Positions 1 to 6,484 of a DNA stretch of 9,525 nt are shown here, one piece after another (position 1 is the first letter of the stretch; each line of letters begins with the position of its first letter). The translations under genes and the position numbers were made by a program. This DNA is from Alphaproteobacteria bacterium (lineage in GTDB: Bacteria; Pseudomonadota; Alphaproteobacteria; SMXP01), in the NCBI GenBank assembly GCA_021774995.1, contig JAJFIM010000443.1, positions 1 through 9,525 of the forward strand. The letters are read 5' to 3'. The notes beneath the pieces are model-generated. The model did not search any database. It was not told where the DNA came from and saw only the letters and a program-made list of their open reading frames with translations.

Positions 1-311
1 AAGAGATGACGCGCTCAATGAAGCGCGGCTCGATCATTGTTGATCTGGCGGTTGAGGCCGGGGGCAATTGCGCCTTGTCGAAACCGGGCGAAGTGGTCGA
101 TGTGGACGGCGTGAAAATCCTCGGCCATTTGAATGTGCCTGGCCGCCTGGCGAGCGACGCCTCGGCGCTCTATGCGCGCAATTTGTTTAACTTCATCGAA
201 CCCCTGATCAACGCGGAGACCGGCGCGGTGGAAGTGGATTGGGAAGACGAGATTATCACGGGCACGGCGCTCACACGCGACGGCGCCGTGGTTCATCCAA
301 CGCTGACTTAA
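1..311 (+). CDS. pntAA: NAD(P) transhydrogenase subunit alpha part 1 (PntAA), C-terminal fragment
   Basis: This is the last ~102 codons of the NAD(H)-binding domain I subunit of the proton-translocating transhydrogenase; the gene starts left of the window. The complete enzyme uses the proton gradient to drive hydride transfer from NADH to NADP+. The frame is open to the left edge, and the ATG at position 6 is internal because conserved family sequence continues through it. Visible family signatures are GSIIVDLAVEAGGNC, then GHLNVPGRLASDASALYARNL, and the ending TRDGAVVHP close to the stop. The fragment ends in TAA at 309-311, 23 bp before pntAB. Ending the subunit right after domain I, with no membrane helices fused on, matches the alphaproteobacterial three-subunit form rather than the E. 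coli two-subunit form. Confidence 0.95.
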   Translation, partial: EMTRSMKRGSIIVDLAVEAGGNCALSKPGEVVDVDGVKILGHLNVPGRLASDASALYARNLFNFIEPLINAETGAVEVDWEDEIITGTALTRDGAVVHPTLT

Positions 312-334
312 TACTCACGGGAGGTGTAACGCCA

Positions 335-673
335 ATGGAGCATATGGTTGAAATCGATCCCTTCATTTTTCGCCTGTCGATTTTTGTCTTGGCGGTTTTT
401 GTTGGTTATTTCGTGGTGTGGAGCGTGACCCCGGCATTGCACACGCCCTTGATGTCGGTCACCAATGCAATTTCCTCCGTGATTATAGTCGGCGCACTGA
501 TTGCCGTCACGGCGGGCGCGGGCGCCGATCTTCCCGGCGTTGCGGCGGGCGCGGGCGCCGGGGTTGCGTCAAAGTTCGGTTTTGTCGCCATCATTTTGGC
601 GTCGGTGAATATCTTTGGCGGGTTTTTGGTCACGCGGCGCATGCTGGCCATGTATAAGAAAAAAGCAAAATAG
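335..673 (+). CDS. pntAB: NAD(P) transhydrogenase subunit alpha part 2 (PntAB)
   Basis: This 112-residue membrane protein supplies the first helices of the proton-conducting domain II of the transhydrogenase. I chose the ATG at 335 because a strong Shine-Dalgarno GGGAGG lies at 319-324; an ATG at 344 is possible. The frame is open upstream to 239, but that part overlaps pntAA and is not needed. There are about three hydrophobic segments: near residues 11-31, 43-60 and 76-96. The C-terminal signature ASVNIFGGFLVTRRMLAMYKKK is typical of the family. The loop between the second and third segments carries two AGAGA stretches (TAGAGADLPGVAAGAGAG) encoded by a 17-bp direct repeat, so it appears longer than I remember for the R. 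rubrum protein. The gene lies between pntAA and pntB, 15 bp before the latter, in one operon. Confidence 0.93.
   Translation: MEHMVEIDPFIFRLSIFVLAVFVGYFVVWSVTPALHTPLMSVTNAISSVIIVGALIAVTAGAGADLPGVAAGAGAGVASKFGFVAIILASVNIFGGFLVTRRMLAMYKKKAK
511..560 (+). repeat. 17-bp G+C-rich direct repeat inside pntAB
   Basis: The 17 bases GGCGGGCGCGGGCGCCG occur at 511-527 and again, identically, at 544-560. The 33-base offset is exactly 11 codons, so both copies are read in the same frame and each encodes AGAGA in a loop between membrane segments. This looks like an in-frame duplication within the gene. Confidence 0.8.
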
Positions 674-688
674 GCGGGTTTTTAGGCG

Positions 689-2089
689 ATGTCAGCTAAT
701 CTTGCGGCGCTATTCTATCTGGTCTCGGGCGTTTTGTTTATTTTGGCGCTCAGGGGATTGTCCTCTCCTGAATCCTCTCGCCAGGGCAATATTTTTGGCA
801 TGACGGGGATGGCCATCGCCATCATCACAACCCTGTTGCTGACGAATGTCTCTGATGCATCCGTCTGGGGGATGATTATCGCCGGGATGGTGATCGGCGG
901 CGGCGTGGGCGCGGTCATCGCGCAGCGCATCGCCATGACGGCCATGCCGCAATTGGTGGCGGCTTTTCATTCGCTGGTTGGCCTGGCCGCCGTCTTGGTG
1001 GCGGCCGCTGCGCTTTATGCGCCCGCAGCCTATGGCATCGGCGCGGCCGGCCACATCAAAACGTCCAGCCTCATTGAGATGTCTTTAGGGGCCGCCATAG
1101 GCGCCATCACTTTTTCGGGTTCGATCGTGGCGTTTACCAAACTGCAAGGCCTTGTGTCGGGGGCGCCCATCGTCTTTCGCGGCCAACACGCCCTGAACGC
1201 CTTGCTGGGATTGGCTTTGGCTACGTTGATTGTTTTGTTTGCCGGCAATGAATTGTATGATTACTTTTGGGCGCTCGTCGTTTTGTCATTCGTAATTGGC
1301 GTGATGATCATTATACCGATTGGCGGCGCCGACATGCCGGTCGTGGTGTCGATGCTGAATTCTTATTCGGGCTGGGCGGCGGCGGGGATCGGATTCACGT
1401 TGGAAAATACCGCGCTCATCATCACCGGCGCGCTGGTCGGCTCTTCAGGGGCGATCCTTTCTTATATCATGTGCAAAGCGATGAACCGGTCGTTTATCAG
1501 TGTGATCTTAGGCGGCTTTGGCGGCGAGGACGCAGCCGCGCAAGGGGGAGGCCAGGTTGAAACCCGCCCCGTTAAACAGGGCAGCGCCGATGACGCCGCC
1601 TTCATTATGAAAAACGCCGGCTCCGTGATCATTGTTCCCGGTTATGGAATGGCTGTTGCGCAGGCGCAGCACGCCTTGAAAGAAATGGCCGATCTGTTGA
1701 AAGAACAGGGCGTCAAAATCTCTTACGCGATCCACCCTGTCGCGGGCCGGATGCCGGGTCACATGAACGTTTTGCTGGCTGAAGCAAATGTTCCTTATGA
1801 TGAGGTTTTTGAACTCGAAGACATTAATTCGTCCTTCGCCAGCACCGACGTCGCCTTTGTGATCGGCGCCAATGACGTTACCAACCCGGCGGCGAAAACC
1901 GACAAAGCCAGCCCGATCTACGGCATGCCGGTGTTGGATGTTGAAAAAGCCAACACGGTGCTGTTCGTCAAGCGCGGCATGGGATCAGGTTATGCGGGGG
2001 TGGAAAACGAACTCTTTTTCCGTGACAACACGATGATGTTGTTTTCCGACGCTAAAAAGATGGTCGAAAATATCATTAAGGCGCTTTAG
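689..2089 (+). CDS. pntB: NAD(P) transhydrogenase subunit beta (PntB)
   Basis: This 466-residue subunit carries the rest of the proton channel (domain II, residues ~1-270, several hydrophobic helices) and the NADP(H)-binding domain III (~290-466). Its length is normal for the family. Domain III shows the nucleotide-binding GYGMAVAQAQ at 318-327, HPVAGRMPGH at 349-358, the loop GANDVTNPAA with D396, and the C-terminal KRGMGSGYAGVENELF that contacts the NADP phosphate. A flexible G/A/Q-rich linker near residues 275-290 joins the two domains, as in homologues. The ATG at 689 follows pntAB by 15 bp, with only a weak ribosome binding site (TTTAGGCG), so translational coupling is plausible. The TAG stop at 2087-2089 overlaps the stop codon of convergent rpsU, leaving no space for a terminator between them. 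Confidence 0.97.
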   Translation: MSANLAALFYLVSGVLFILALRGLSSPESSRQGNIFGMTGMAIAIITTLLLTNVSDASVWGMIIAGMVIGGGVGAVIAQRIAMTAMPQLVAAFHSLVGLAAVLVAAAALYAPAAYGIGAAGHIKTSSLIEMSLGAAIGAITFSGSIVAFTKLQGLVSGAPIVFRGQHALNALLGLALATLIVLFAGNELYDYFWALVVLSFVIGVMIIIPIGGADMPVVVSMLNSYSGWAAAGIGFTLENTALIITGALVGSSGAILSYIMCKAMNRSFISVILGGFGGEDAAAQGGGQVETRPVKQGSADDAAFIMKNAGSVIIVPGYGMAVAQAQHALKEMADLLKEQGVKISYAIHPVAGRMPGHMNVLLAEANVPYDEVFELEDINSSFASTDVAFVIGANDVTNPAAKTDKASPIYGMPVLDVEKANTVLFVKRGMGSGYAGVENELFFRDNTMMLFSDAKKMVENIIKAL

Positions 2090-2328
2090 GCTTGGCGCTT
2101 TTTGGTGGGGGGCAAGAGACCTTCTGCCTGCGCTTTTTTGCGGGCGAGTTTGCGGGCCCGGCGCACCGCTTCGGCTTTTTGGCGCACCCGGCGCTCTGAG
2201 GGCTTTTCATAGAATTTCCGGCGTTTGATCTCTTTGATCGTGCCTTCTCGTTGCATTTTCTTCTTCAAGACGCGGAGCGCCTGGTCTATATTATTGTCGT
2301 GTACAACGATTTCCAAGGTTTGCCTCAT
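2086..2328 (-). CDS. rpsU: 30S ribosomal protein S21
   Basis: This 80-residue, very basic protein is ribosomal protein S21, which binds near the 3' end of 16S rRNA in the small subunit and helps mRNA engagement. Signatures are DNNIDQALRVLKKKMQREG near the N-terminus, then YEKPSERRVRQKAEAVRRARKLARKK; the tail PPTKKRQA is slightly longer than in short S21 proteins. The start is the ATG read from 2328. The 20 bases before it (ending CAACCCCTAAAT in the coding direction) contain no recognisable Shine-Dalgarno. A good promoter candidate lies about 40 bp upstream. The gene is divergent from def-coq9 and convergent with pntB. Proximity of rpsU and coq9 is, as I recall, common in alphaproteobacteria. 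Confidence 0.96.
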   Translation of the reverse strand: MRQTLEIVVHDNNIDQALRVLKKKMQREGTIKEIKRRKFYEKPSERRVRQKAEAVRRARKLARKKAQAEGLLPPTKKRQA

Positions 2329-2366
2329 ATTTAGGGGTTGGCGCAGTCTTTTAAGGGCCGCGCGGG

Positions 2367-2395
2367 GTCATAACAAAATCGATCTCCCTTGTCCA
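2367..2395 (-). promoter_or_regulatory. Candidate sigma-70 promoter for rpsU
   Basis: Read on the minus strand there is a -35 box TGGACA (2390-2395, five of six to TTGACA), a 17-bp spacer, and a -10 box TATGAC (2367-2372, four of six to TATAAT). Transcription would start near 2360, giving an rpsU leader of about 30 nt. This is a match to consensus by eye only. Confidence 0.5.
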
Positions 2396-2468
2396 GACTT
2401 GAAGACGCCGCGCCCCAGGGAAAATGACCATATCGACAAGTTTGCGGGCAGGCGGCATAGTGCCTTTC

Positions 2469-3026
2469 ATGAGTATTCGCAAAATATCCCGCATGGGGCA
2501 TCCCATTTTGTGCCGCCCGGCTAAGGTCGTGGAGGACCCTACCGCCGCTGAGGTCAAGGATCTGATTCTCGATATGATTGAGACCATGGCGGATGCGCAA
2601 GGGGTGGGATTGGCGGCCCCCCAAGTCTATGAGAGCCGCCGTCTGGTCATTTTTCATGAGGTTGAGGAGCCGGAATCCGGCGCGGAAGGGGATGAATCGC
2701 CGCCGGGCGCGCCGCTCATTATCCTGATCAATCCACAAATCGAAATCCTGACGGATGAGATGGAGGAAGACTGGGAGGGCTGCCTCTCGGTCCCCGGCCT
2801 GAGGGGGCTCGTGCCGCGCTACACGCATCTGCGCTATAGCGGCGTTGACCCGGAAGGTCATTTGATTGAGCGCGAAGCGCGGGGGTTTCACGCCCGCGTG
2901 GTGCAGCATGAGTGCGACCATCTTGACGGGATCTTGTATCCGCAACGGATGACGGATCTGTCGAAGTTGATCTTTGACTCTGAGGGGCGCCATTGGGATG
3001 CGCCGCCCGATGACGAGATGGTTTGA
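2469..3026 (+). CDS. def: Peptide deformylase
   Basis: This 185-residue metalloenzyme removes the formyl group from the N-terminal methionine of new proteins in the cytoplasm. All three family motifs are intact: GVGLAAPQ at residues 45-52, EGCLS at 103-107 and QHECDH at 146-151. The metal ligands are therefore C105, H147 and H151, and the catalytic residue is E148. An acidic insert (roughly residues 60-78, EVEEPESGAEGDE) separates motifs 1 and 2. The ATG at 2469 gives the usual family start, MSIRKISRMGHPIL. An in-frame ATG at 2424 would add 15 residues that do not resemble a deformylase. The ribosome binding site is mediocre (AGGCGG at 2450-2455). coq9 follows after 12 bp, whereas def is often paired with fmt; no fmt is seen here. 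Confidence 0.95.
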   Translation: MSIRKISRMGHPILCRPAKVVEDPTAAEVKDLILDMIETMADAQGVGLAAPQVYESRRLVIFHEVEEPESGAEGDESPPGAPLIILINPQIEILTDEMEEDWEGCLSVPGLRGLVPRYTHLRYSGVDPEGHLIEREARGFHARVVQHECDHLDGILYPQRMTDLSKLIFDSEGRHWDAPPDDEMV

Positions 3027-3038
3027 GGGAAAGAGGAA

Positions 3039-3695
3039 ATGAAACAGCAAGACGATGGATTGGATGCGCAGCGCCGGGCGCTTCTGGAAGCAGCGCTGGA
3101 TCATGTTCCCTGGGACGGGTGGACGCAGAGCGTTTTGGAAAAGGGCGCCGGAGAAGCGGGCGTGCGGCCGGGTCTGGAGAAGCTTCTTTTCCCTAAGGGC
3201 GCGGCGGACCTTATTCATTTTTATTCCAGCGAACTTGATCGTGAGATGCTGGAGGCGCTGGGCGGCGCCGATCTGGAATCCATGAAAATACGGGAGCGAA
3301 TCATATTTGCCGTGCAAACGCGCTTAGAATTGGCGGGCCGAGAAAGGGAAGCTTCGCGCCGCGCCGCAACCCTTCTGACCCTGCCTCAACACCTCTCCCT
3401 TGGTTTGAAAGTGCTCTATAACACGGTTGACGCCATCTGGCGCGGTATTGGCGACTATTCGACCGATTTTAATTTTTACACCAAGCGCGCCACCCTTGCC
3501 GGGGTTTATTCGGCGACGCTGCTCTTTTGGCTGGGCGATGACAGCGCTGAGACCCAAGAGACCTGGGGCTTTTTGTCGCGCCGCATTGAAGGTGTTATGC
3601 GCTTTGAGAAAGTCAAAACGCGCATACGCGCCTTTTGGCAAGATGCGCCCTCGCCTCTCTCGACCTTGAGTTCTTTGCGGTATCCGGATTGTTAA
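3039..3695 (+). CDS. coq9: COQ9-family protein (ubiquinone biosynthesis)
   Basis: This 218-residue protein belongs to the COQ9 family. In mitochondria COQ9 binds lipid and helps COQ7 hydroxylate the ubiquinone precursor; the same role in bacteria is inferred. The N-terminal half is helical and TetR-like (DHVPWDGWTQSVL near residues 21-33, then a helix with FPKGAADLIHFYS). The hallmark C-terminal block runs from NTVDAIWRGIGD (128-139) through STDFNFYTKRATLAGVYSATLL (141-162) to WGFLSRRIEGVMR. The length is typical. The start is supported by GAGGGA at 3025-3030, which overlaps the def stop codon, so def and coq9 are very probably co-transcribed and translationally coupled. The last ~20 residues are not conserved in type. 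No ubi genes are visible next to it. Confidence 0.93.
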   Translation: MKQQDDGLDAQRRALLEAALDHVPWDGWTQSVLEKGAGEAGVRPGLEKLLFPKGAADLIHFYSSELDREMLEALGGADLESMKIRERIIFAVQTRLELAGREREASRRAATLLTLPQHLSLGLKVLYNTVDAIWRGIGDYSTDFNFYTKRATLAGVYSATLLFWLGDDSAETQETWGFLSRRIEGVMRFEKVKTRIRAFWQDAPSPLSTLSSLRYPDC

Positions 3696-3696
3696 G

Positions 3697-3720
3697 GAAG
3701 TTCACTTTCTTGTGAAGTTC
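3697..3720 (+). terminator. Weak hairpin just after coq9, possible terminator
   Basis: Arms GAAGTTCAC (3697-3705) and GTGAAGTTC (3712-3720) pair at eight of nine positions (one G-G mismatch) around a TTTCTT loop, starting two bases after the coq9 stop. The following TGTTCTCTT is T-rich but not a clean T-run, so a terminator is only a suggestion. GAAGTTC also forms a direct repeat here. Confidence 0.3.
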
Positions 3721-3821
3721 TGTTCTCTTGCCGCCTTGCTTGATTTTTGCAGTATGGTTTTCTAACGGTGCGTATCGGCGGGGTTTGGCGCCATTTCATG
3801 CATAACCTTTAGGGGGTTTTT

Positions 3822-4559
3822 ATGACTCAGTCAGTTGATGTGATGTGGATCCATTATGTGCCGATTGCTACGACGGTGCTGTCAATTATCTTCGCAACAA
3901 TCATTTTGCGGCGTTATGCGGCGCGGCGCGGATCGCTGCATCTTTTGTGGTGGGGGATTGGCGTTGCCGCTTTCGGGCTGGGAACGGCGATAGAAAGTTC
4001 AATCACGCTATTTGGAAATACCTTTTTTCAGACAAAAGCTTGGTATATTGCGGGCGCCCTTTTCGGGGCCTATCCTTTGGCGCAAGGGACGGTTTATCTG
4101 CTGTTGAAAAGGCGCACGGCCGACCTTCTGACCAAAATCACCTTGCCGATCATTGTTCTGGTCTCAGTATTGGTCGCGCTTTCTCCGGTGGTGGGGGGGG
4201 CGTTGGAGCCTTACCGTCCATCGGGGTCTATTTTGGGCTGGGTGTGGATCCGTTGGATGACGCCTTTCATCAATGTTTATGCAGTAATTTTTCTGGTTGG
4301 CGGCGCGATTTTAAGCGGCTATCGCTTTGCCCGGCAGACGGGTGTGGGTCATGGTTACCGGGCGATTGGCAACTCTCTTATTGCAATTGGCGGGATTCTG
4401 CCGGGGATTGGCGGTACGATGGCCAAAGCCGGCGTGGTTGAGGCGCTCTATCTGGGGGAATTCACAGGCATTCTCTTCATATGGGCGGGTTTCAGCGTGG
4501 TGATGAATGCGATGCGTCTGGCCGCCCCGGCCCCCGGCGCGGTCGACCAGGCGGCGTAG
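3822..4559 (+). CDS. Hypothetical membrane protein with about seven transmembrane segments
   Basis: I do not recognise this 245-residue protein. Hydrophobic stretches lie near residues 10-29, 40-60, 73-95, 106-126, 146-167, 181-200 and 208-229, which suggests seven membrane helices and an inner-membrane location. The loop after the first helix is basic (RRYAARRG), which favours a cytoplasmic side there. Other basic loops are KRRTADLLTK (97-105) and RFARQTGVGHGYR. There is no obvious catalytic motif, and the C-terminal tail is short (APAPGAVDQAA), so no output domain such as a kinase or cyclase is attached. The start is secure: AGGGGG at 3811-3816 is five bases before the ATG. The gene stands alone after a 126-bp gap and converges on purK with nine bases between stop codons. 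A small sensor, lipid-modifying protein or transporter are all open possibilities. Confidence 0.85.
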   Translation: MTQSVDVMWIHYVPIATTVLSIIFATIILRRYAARRGSLHLLWWGIGVAAFGLGTAIESSITLFGNTFFQTKAWYIAGALFGAYPLAQGTVYLLLKRRTADLLTKITLPIIVLVSVLVALSPVVGGALEPYRPSGSILGWVWIRWMTPFINVYAVIFLVGGAILSGYRFARQTGVGHGYRAIGNSLIAIGGILPGIGGTMAKAGVVEALYLGEFTGILFIWAGFSVVMNAMRLAAPAPGAVDQAA

Positions 4560-4568
4560 GGTTTGCAT

Positions 4569-5708
4569 TTAACTATCTAGGGGAAGCAGCTCCGTCACGT
4601 GGCCCATTTTGCGCCCCGGCCGCGTTTCCTTTTTGCCGTAAAGATGCAGCGAGGCGTTGGGGTCTTGGGCGTAGCTGCGCCACTGGCGCCATTCTTCGCC
4701 AAGTAAATTGGTCATCACGACATTATGCGCGCGCGCTGTGCCGCCCAGAGGCCAGCCGCAGATGGCGCGCATATGCTGTTCGAACTGGCTGACGGGGCAG
4801 GCGTCCAATGTCCAGTGTCCCGAATTGTGGACGCGCGGCGCGATTTCATTGACCATCAGAAGATTCGGCGCATCCGGGCCTGGCAAATCAGCGAACATTT
4901 CAATGCCCATAACGCCAACATAATTCAGCTTAACGATGATGTCGGTTGCGGTGTTAATCGCCGCTTGGGCCGTCTCCTCGCTCACACGGGCTGGAACGCG
5001 CGTTTGGTGAAGGATGTGATTGGCGTGGATGTTTTGCGCAATATCATAACAGGCAATCGCGCCGTCCTGTCCGCGCGCGGCGATCACTGAAATTTCGCAT
5101 CCAAACTCAATAAAAGCTTCAAGAAGAGCCGGGGCTTTTTGCAGAGAATCCCAGGCGCCGGGCGCTTGCCGCACTTCGCGAATCACGCGCTGCCCTTTTC
5201 CGTCATAGCCCAAGCGGCGCGTTTTTAGCACGGCCGGACAGCCAACGCGCTCCACGGCTTCGCTGAGGGAGAGATCCGTTGAGACGGCCGCAAAGGGGGC
5301 GGTGGCGATGCCGTTTTGCTGAAGAAAATTTTTCTCGGTCAGGCGATCTTGCGCAACTGCCAGAGCTAGCGGGTCCGGCTGGATGGCGACGCGTTCTTGC
5401 AGGAATGCGGTGGTTTGGAGCGGGATATTTTCAAACTCATATGTGACGACATCGACCACTTCCGCAAAGCGGGCGAGGGCCGCCGGGTCTTCATATCCGG
5501 CTTCCGTCACGCAATTGGCGACCTGGCCAGCCGGGCTTTTGGATTCAGGAGTGTAGATGTGGGTTTTAAGTCCGAGTTCCGCCGCGGCCAGGGTCAGCAT
5601 GCGCCCCAATTGCCCGCCGCCCAAGATACCCACCGTGCCGCCGGGCGCGACTAAAGACGGGGAGATGGGTGGGAGCGTTGCGGGAGAAGACTTTATTGGA
5701 GAAGACAT
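4569..5708 (-). CDS. purK: 5-(carboxyamino)imidazole ribonucleotide synthase (PurK)
   Basis: This 379-residue ATP-grasp enzyme converts AIR, bicarbonate and ATP to N5-CAIR in purine biosynthesis, feeding PurE. Visible motifs are the N-terminal GTVGILGGGQLGRML (24-38), the ATP-grasp loop PAVLKTRRLGYDGKGQ (158-173), VMGIEMFAD (266-274) and NEIAPRVHNSGHWT (287-300). The frame is open further, to 5867, but that stretch lies in another frame of purE and looks nothing like PurK. The ATG read from 5708, with AAGG (5717-5720) eight bases ahead, is the better start. The resulting N-terminus still has ~23 Pro/Ser-rich residues before the Rossmann strand, longer than in E. coli PurK. The gene is 10 bp downstream of purE and its ribosome binding site overlaps the purE stop, so the two are coupled. 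Confidence 0.96.
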   Translation of the reverse strand: MSSPIKSSPATLPPISPSLVAPGGTVGILGGGQLGRMLTLAAAELGLKTHIYTPESKSPAGQVANCVTEAGYEDPAALARFAEVVDVVTYEFENIPLQTTAFLQERVAIQPDPLALAVAQDRLTEKNFLQQNGIATAPFAAVSTDLSLSEAVERVGCPAVLKTRRLGYDGKGQRVIREVRQAPGAWDSLQKAPALLEAFIEFGCEISVIAARGQDGAIACYDIAQNIHANHILHQTRVPARVSEETAQAAINTATDIIVKLNYVGVMGIEMFADLPGPDAPNLLMVNEIAPRVHNSGHWTLDACPVSQFEQHMRAICGWPLGGTARAHNVVMTNLLGEEWRQWRSYAQDPNASLHLYGKKETRPGRKMGHVTELLPLDS

Positions 5709-5718
5709 GGGGGCTGCC

Positions 5719-6222
5719 TTAAGTCTTGTCGGCGGGGCTGGGTTCCGCCGCCACATTCGCGGTTTGGGCGGCGCGAAAGGCGTCGAGATTCGCCGCGATC
5801 TTCGGCTCTGTATGGGCGATGATGGCGGCCGCCAACAGGGCGGCGTTGATTGCCCCCGCTTTACCAATGGCCATTGTCCCCACCGGCACGCCGCCAGGCA
5901 TTTGTACGATGGAGAGCAGGCTATCGAGGCCGCTCAAGGCGCGGCTTTCAATGGGGACGCCCAAAACAGGCACGGGGGTCAGCGCCGCGACCATGCCCGG
6001 CAAATGGGCGGCGCCGCCGGCCCCGGCGATAATGACTTTCAATCCTCTGCTTTTGGCTGATTTTGCGTAGTCAAACAGGCGCTCTGGCGTGCGGTGCGCG
6101 GAGACGATCCGCTTTTCGGCGGGAATTTCCAGTTTTTCCAGTATTTGCGCGCCAAAAGCCAAGGTGGGCCAGTCCGACTGGCTTCCCATAATCACGCCAA
6201 CAAGAGCTTCAGGTTTGGTCAT
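5719..6222 (-). CDS. purE: N5-carboxyaminoimidazole ribonucleotide mutase (PurE, class I)
   Basis: This 167-residue enzyme moves the carboxyl group of N5-CAIR to give CAIR, the step after PurK. Class I features are GVIMGSQSDWPT (9-20), SAHRTPER with the catalytic H43, GAGGAAHLPGMVAA with H73, GVPIESRALSGLDSLLSIVQMPGG in two adjoining stretches, and GTMAIG. The last ~18 residues are an Ala-rich tail (AAQTANVAAEPSPADKT) beyond the conserved core. The presence of purK and these motifs shows the bacterial two-enzyme route rather than the class II one-enzyme route. The start is the ATG read from 6222; no strong Shine-Dalgarno lies directly before it. A sigma-70-like promoter about 60 bp upstream should drive both genes. 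Confidence 0.96.
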   Translation of the reverse strand: MTKPEALVGVIMGSQSDWPTLAFGAQILEKLEIPAEKRIVSAHRTPERLFDYAKSAKSRGLKVIIAGAGGAAHLPGMVAALTPVPVLGVPIESRALSGLDSLLSIVQMPGGVPVGTMAIGKAGAINAALLAAAIIAHTEPKIAANLDAFRAAQTANVAAEPSPADKT

Positions 6223-6283
6223 GATCGGGTGTTGCGCGCCTTCTCTTGTAAGCTAAGTCTGATTGATCCCAAGAAAGGCGGGG

Positions 6284-6311
6284 AGTATAGGCATGTAGGG
6301 GGGTGTGACAA
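6284..6311 (-). promoter_or_regulatory. Candidate sigma-70 promoter for purE-purK
   Basis: On the minus strand, -35 TTGTCA (6306-6311, five of six) and -10 TATACT (6284-6289, five of six) are separated by 16 bp. Transcription would begin near 6277 and give a ~55-nt leader to purE. The -35 box lies inside one copy of a 19-bp direct repeat (6300-6318), so a regulator binding that repeat would compete with RNA polymerase. Consensus matching was by eye. Confidence 0.6.
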
Positions 6312-6318
6312 GCATTTG
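6300..6318. repeat. Direct repeat copy 1, overlapping the purE promoter -35
   Basis: The 19 bases GGGGTGTGACAAGCATTTG match 6427-6445 at 17 of 19 positions. This copy covers the -35 box of the candidate purE promoter. The spacing between copies is 127 bp, and both lie in the same intergenic region. An operator pair is one reading; a chance or relic duplication is the other. Confidence 0.6.
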
Positions 6319-6426
6319 CGGGGTCTTTTAGCCTAATTATCGCGTGATGTGGGGTTTTGATTGATTTGGCCTCTCGCCTGCGCCTCTACTAATTTGGTAT
6401 GCTTAAGTGAGATTCTTTGCTGTGCC

Positions 6427-6445
6427 GGGGTGTGACCAGCATGTG
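6427..6445. repeat. Direct repeat copy 2, upstream of the diguanylate cyclase gene
   Basis: The bases GGGGTGTGACCAGCATGTG match copy 1 at 6300-6318 except at two positions. This copy ends 39 bp before the ATG of the GGDEF gene, where a regulator could act on that gene's promoter. I could not identify a convincing forward promoter between the two copies. Confidence 0.6.
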
Positions 6446-6484
6446 GGGAAGAATTAAGAGGATAAAGATAAAAGGTGGCGGGAC

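Noticed and set aside
2424..2468. Earlier ATG for def
   Set aside because: It would add 15 residues foreign to deformylases, and the AGGG before it is only three bases from the ATG.
2331..3317. 328-codon open frame on the minus strand
   Set aside because: It lies opposite def and coq9, both clearly real; its sequence is a shadow with high His/Arg content and no family resemblance.
3845..4441. 198-codon open frame inside the membrane protein gene
   Set aside because: It is a +2 frame shadow; the other frame has clear hydrophobic helices and a good ribosome binding site.
5709..5867. Upstream extension of purK by 53 codons
   Set aside because: It lies in another frame of purE and encodes Pro/Arg-rich sequence unlike PurK; the ATG read from 5708 has a ribosome binding site.
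6304..6308. TGTGA half-sites in the direct repeats, as for CRP/FNR-type regulators
   Set aside because: Neither copy has the inverted TCACA half at the required spacing.
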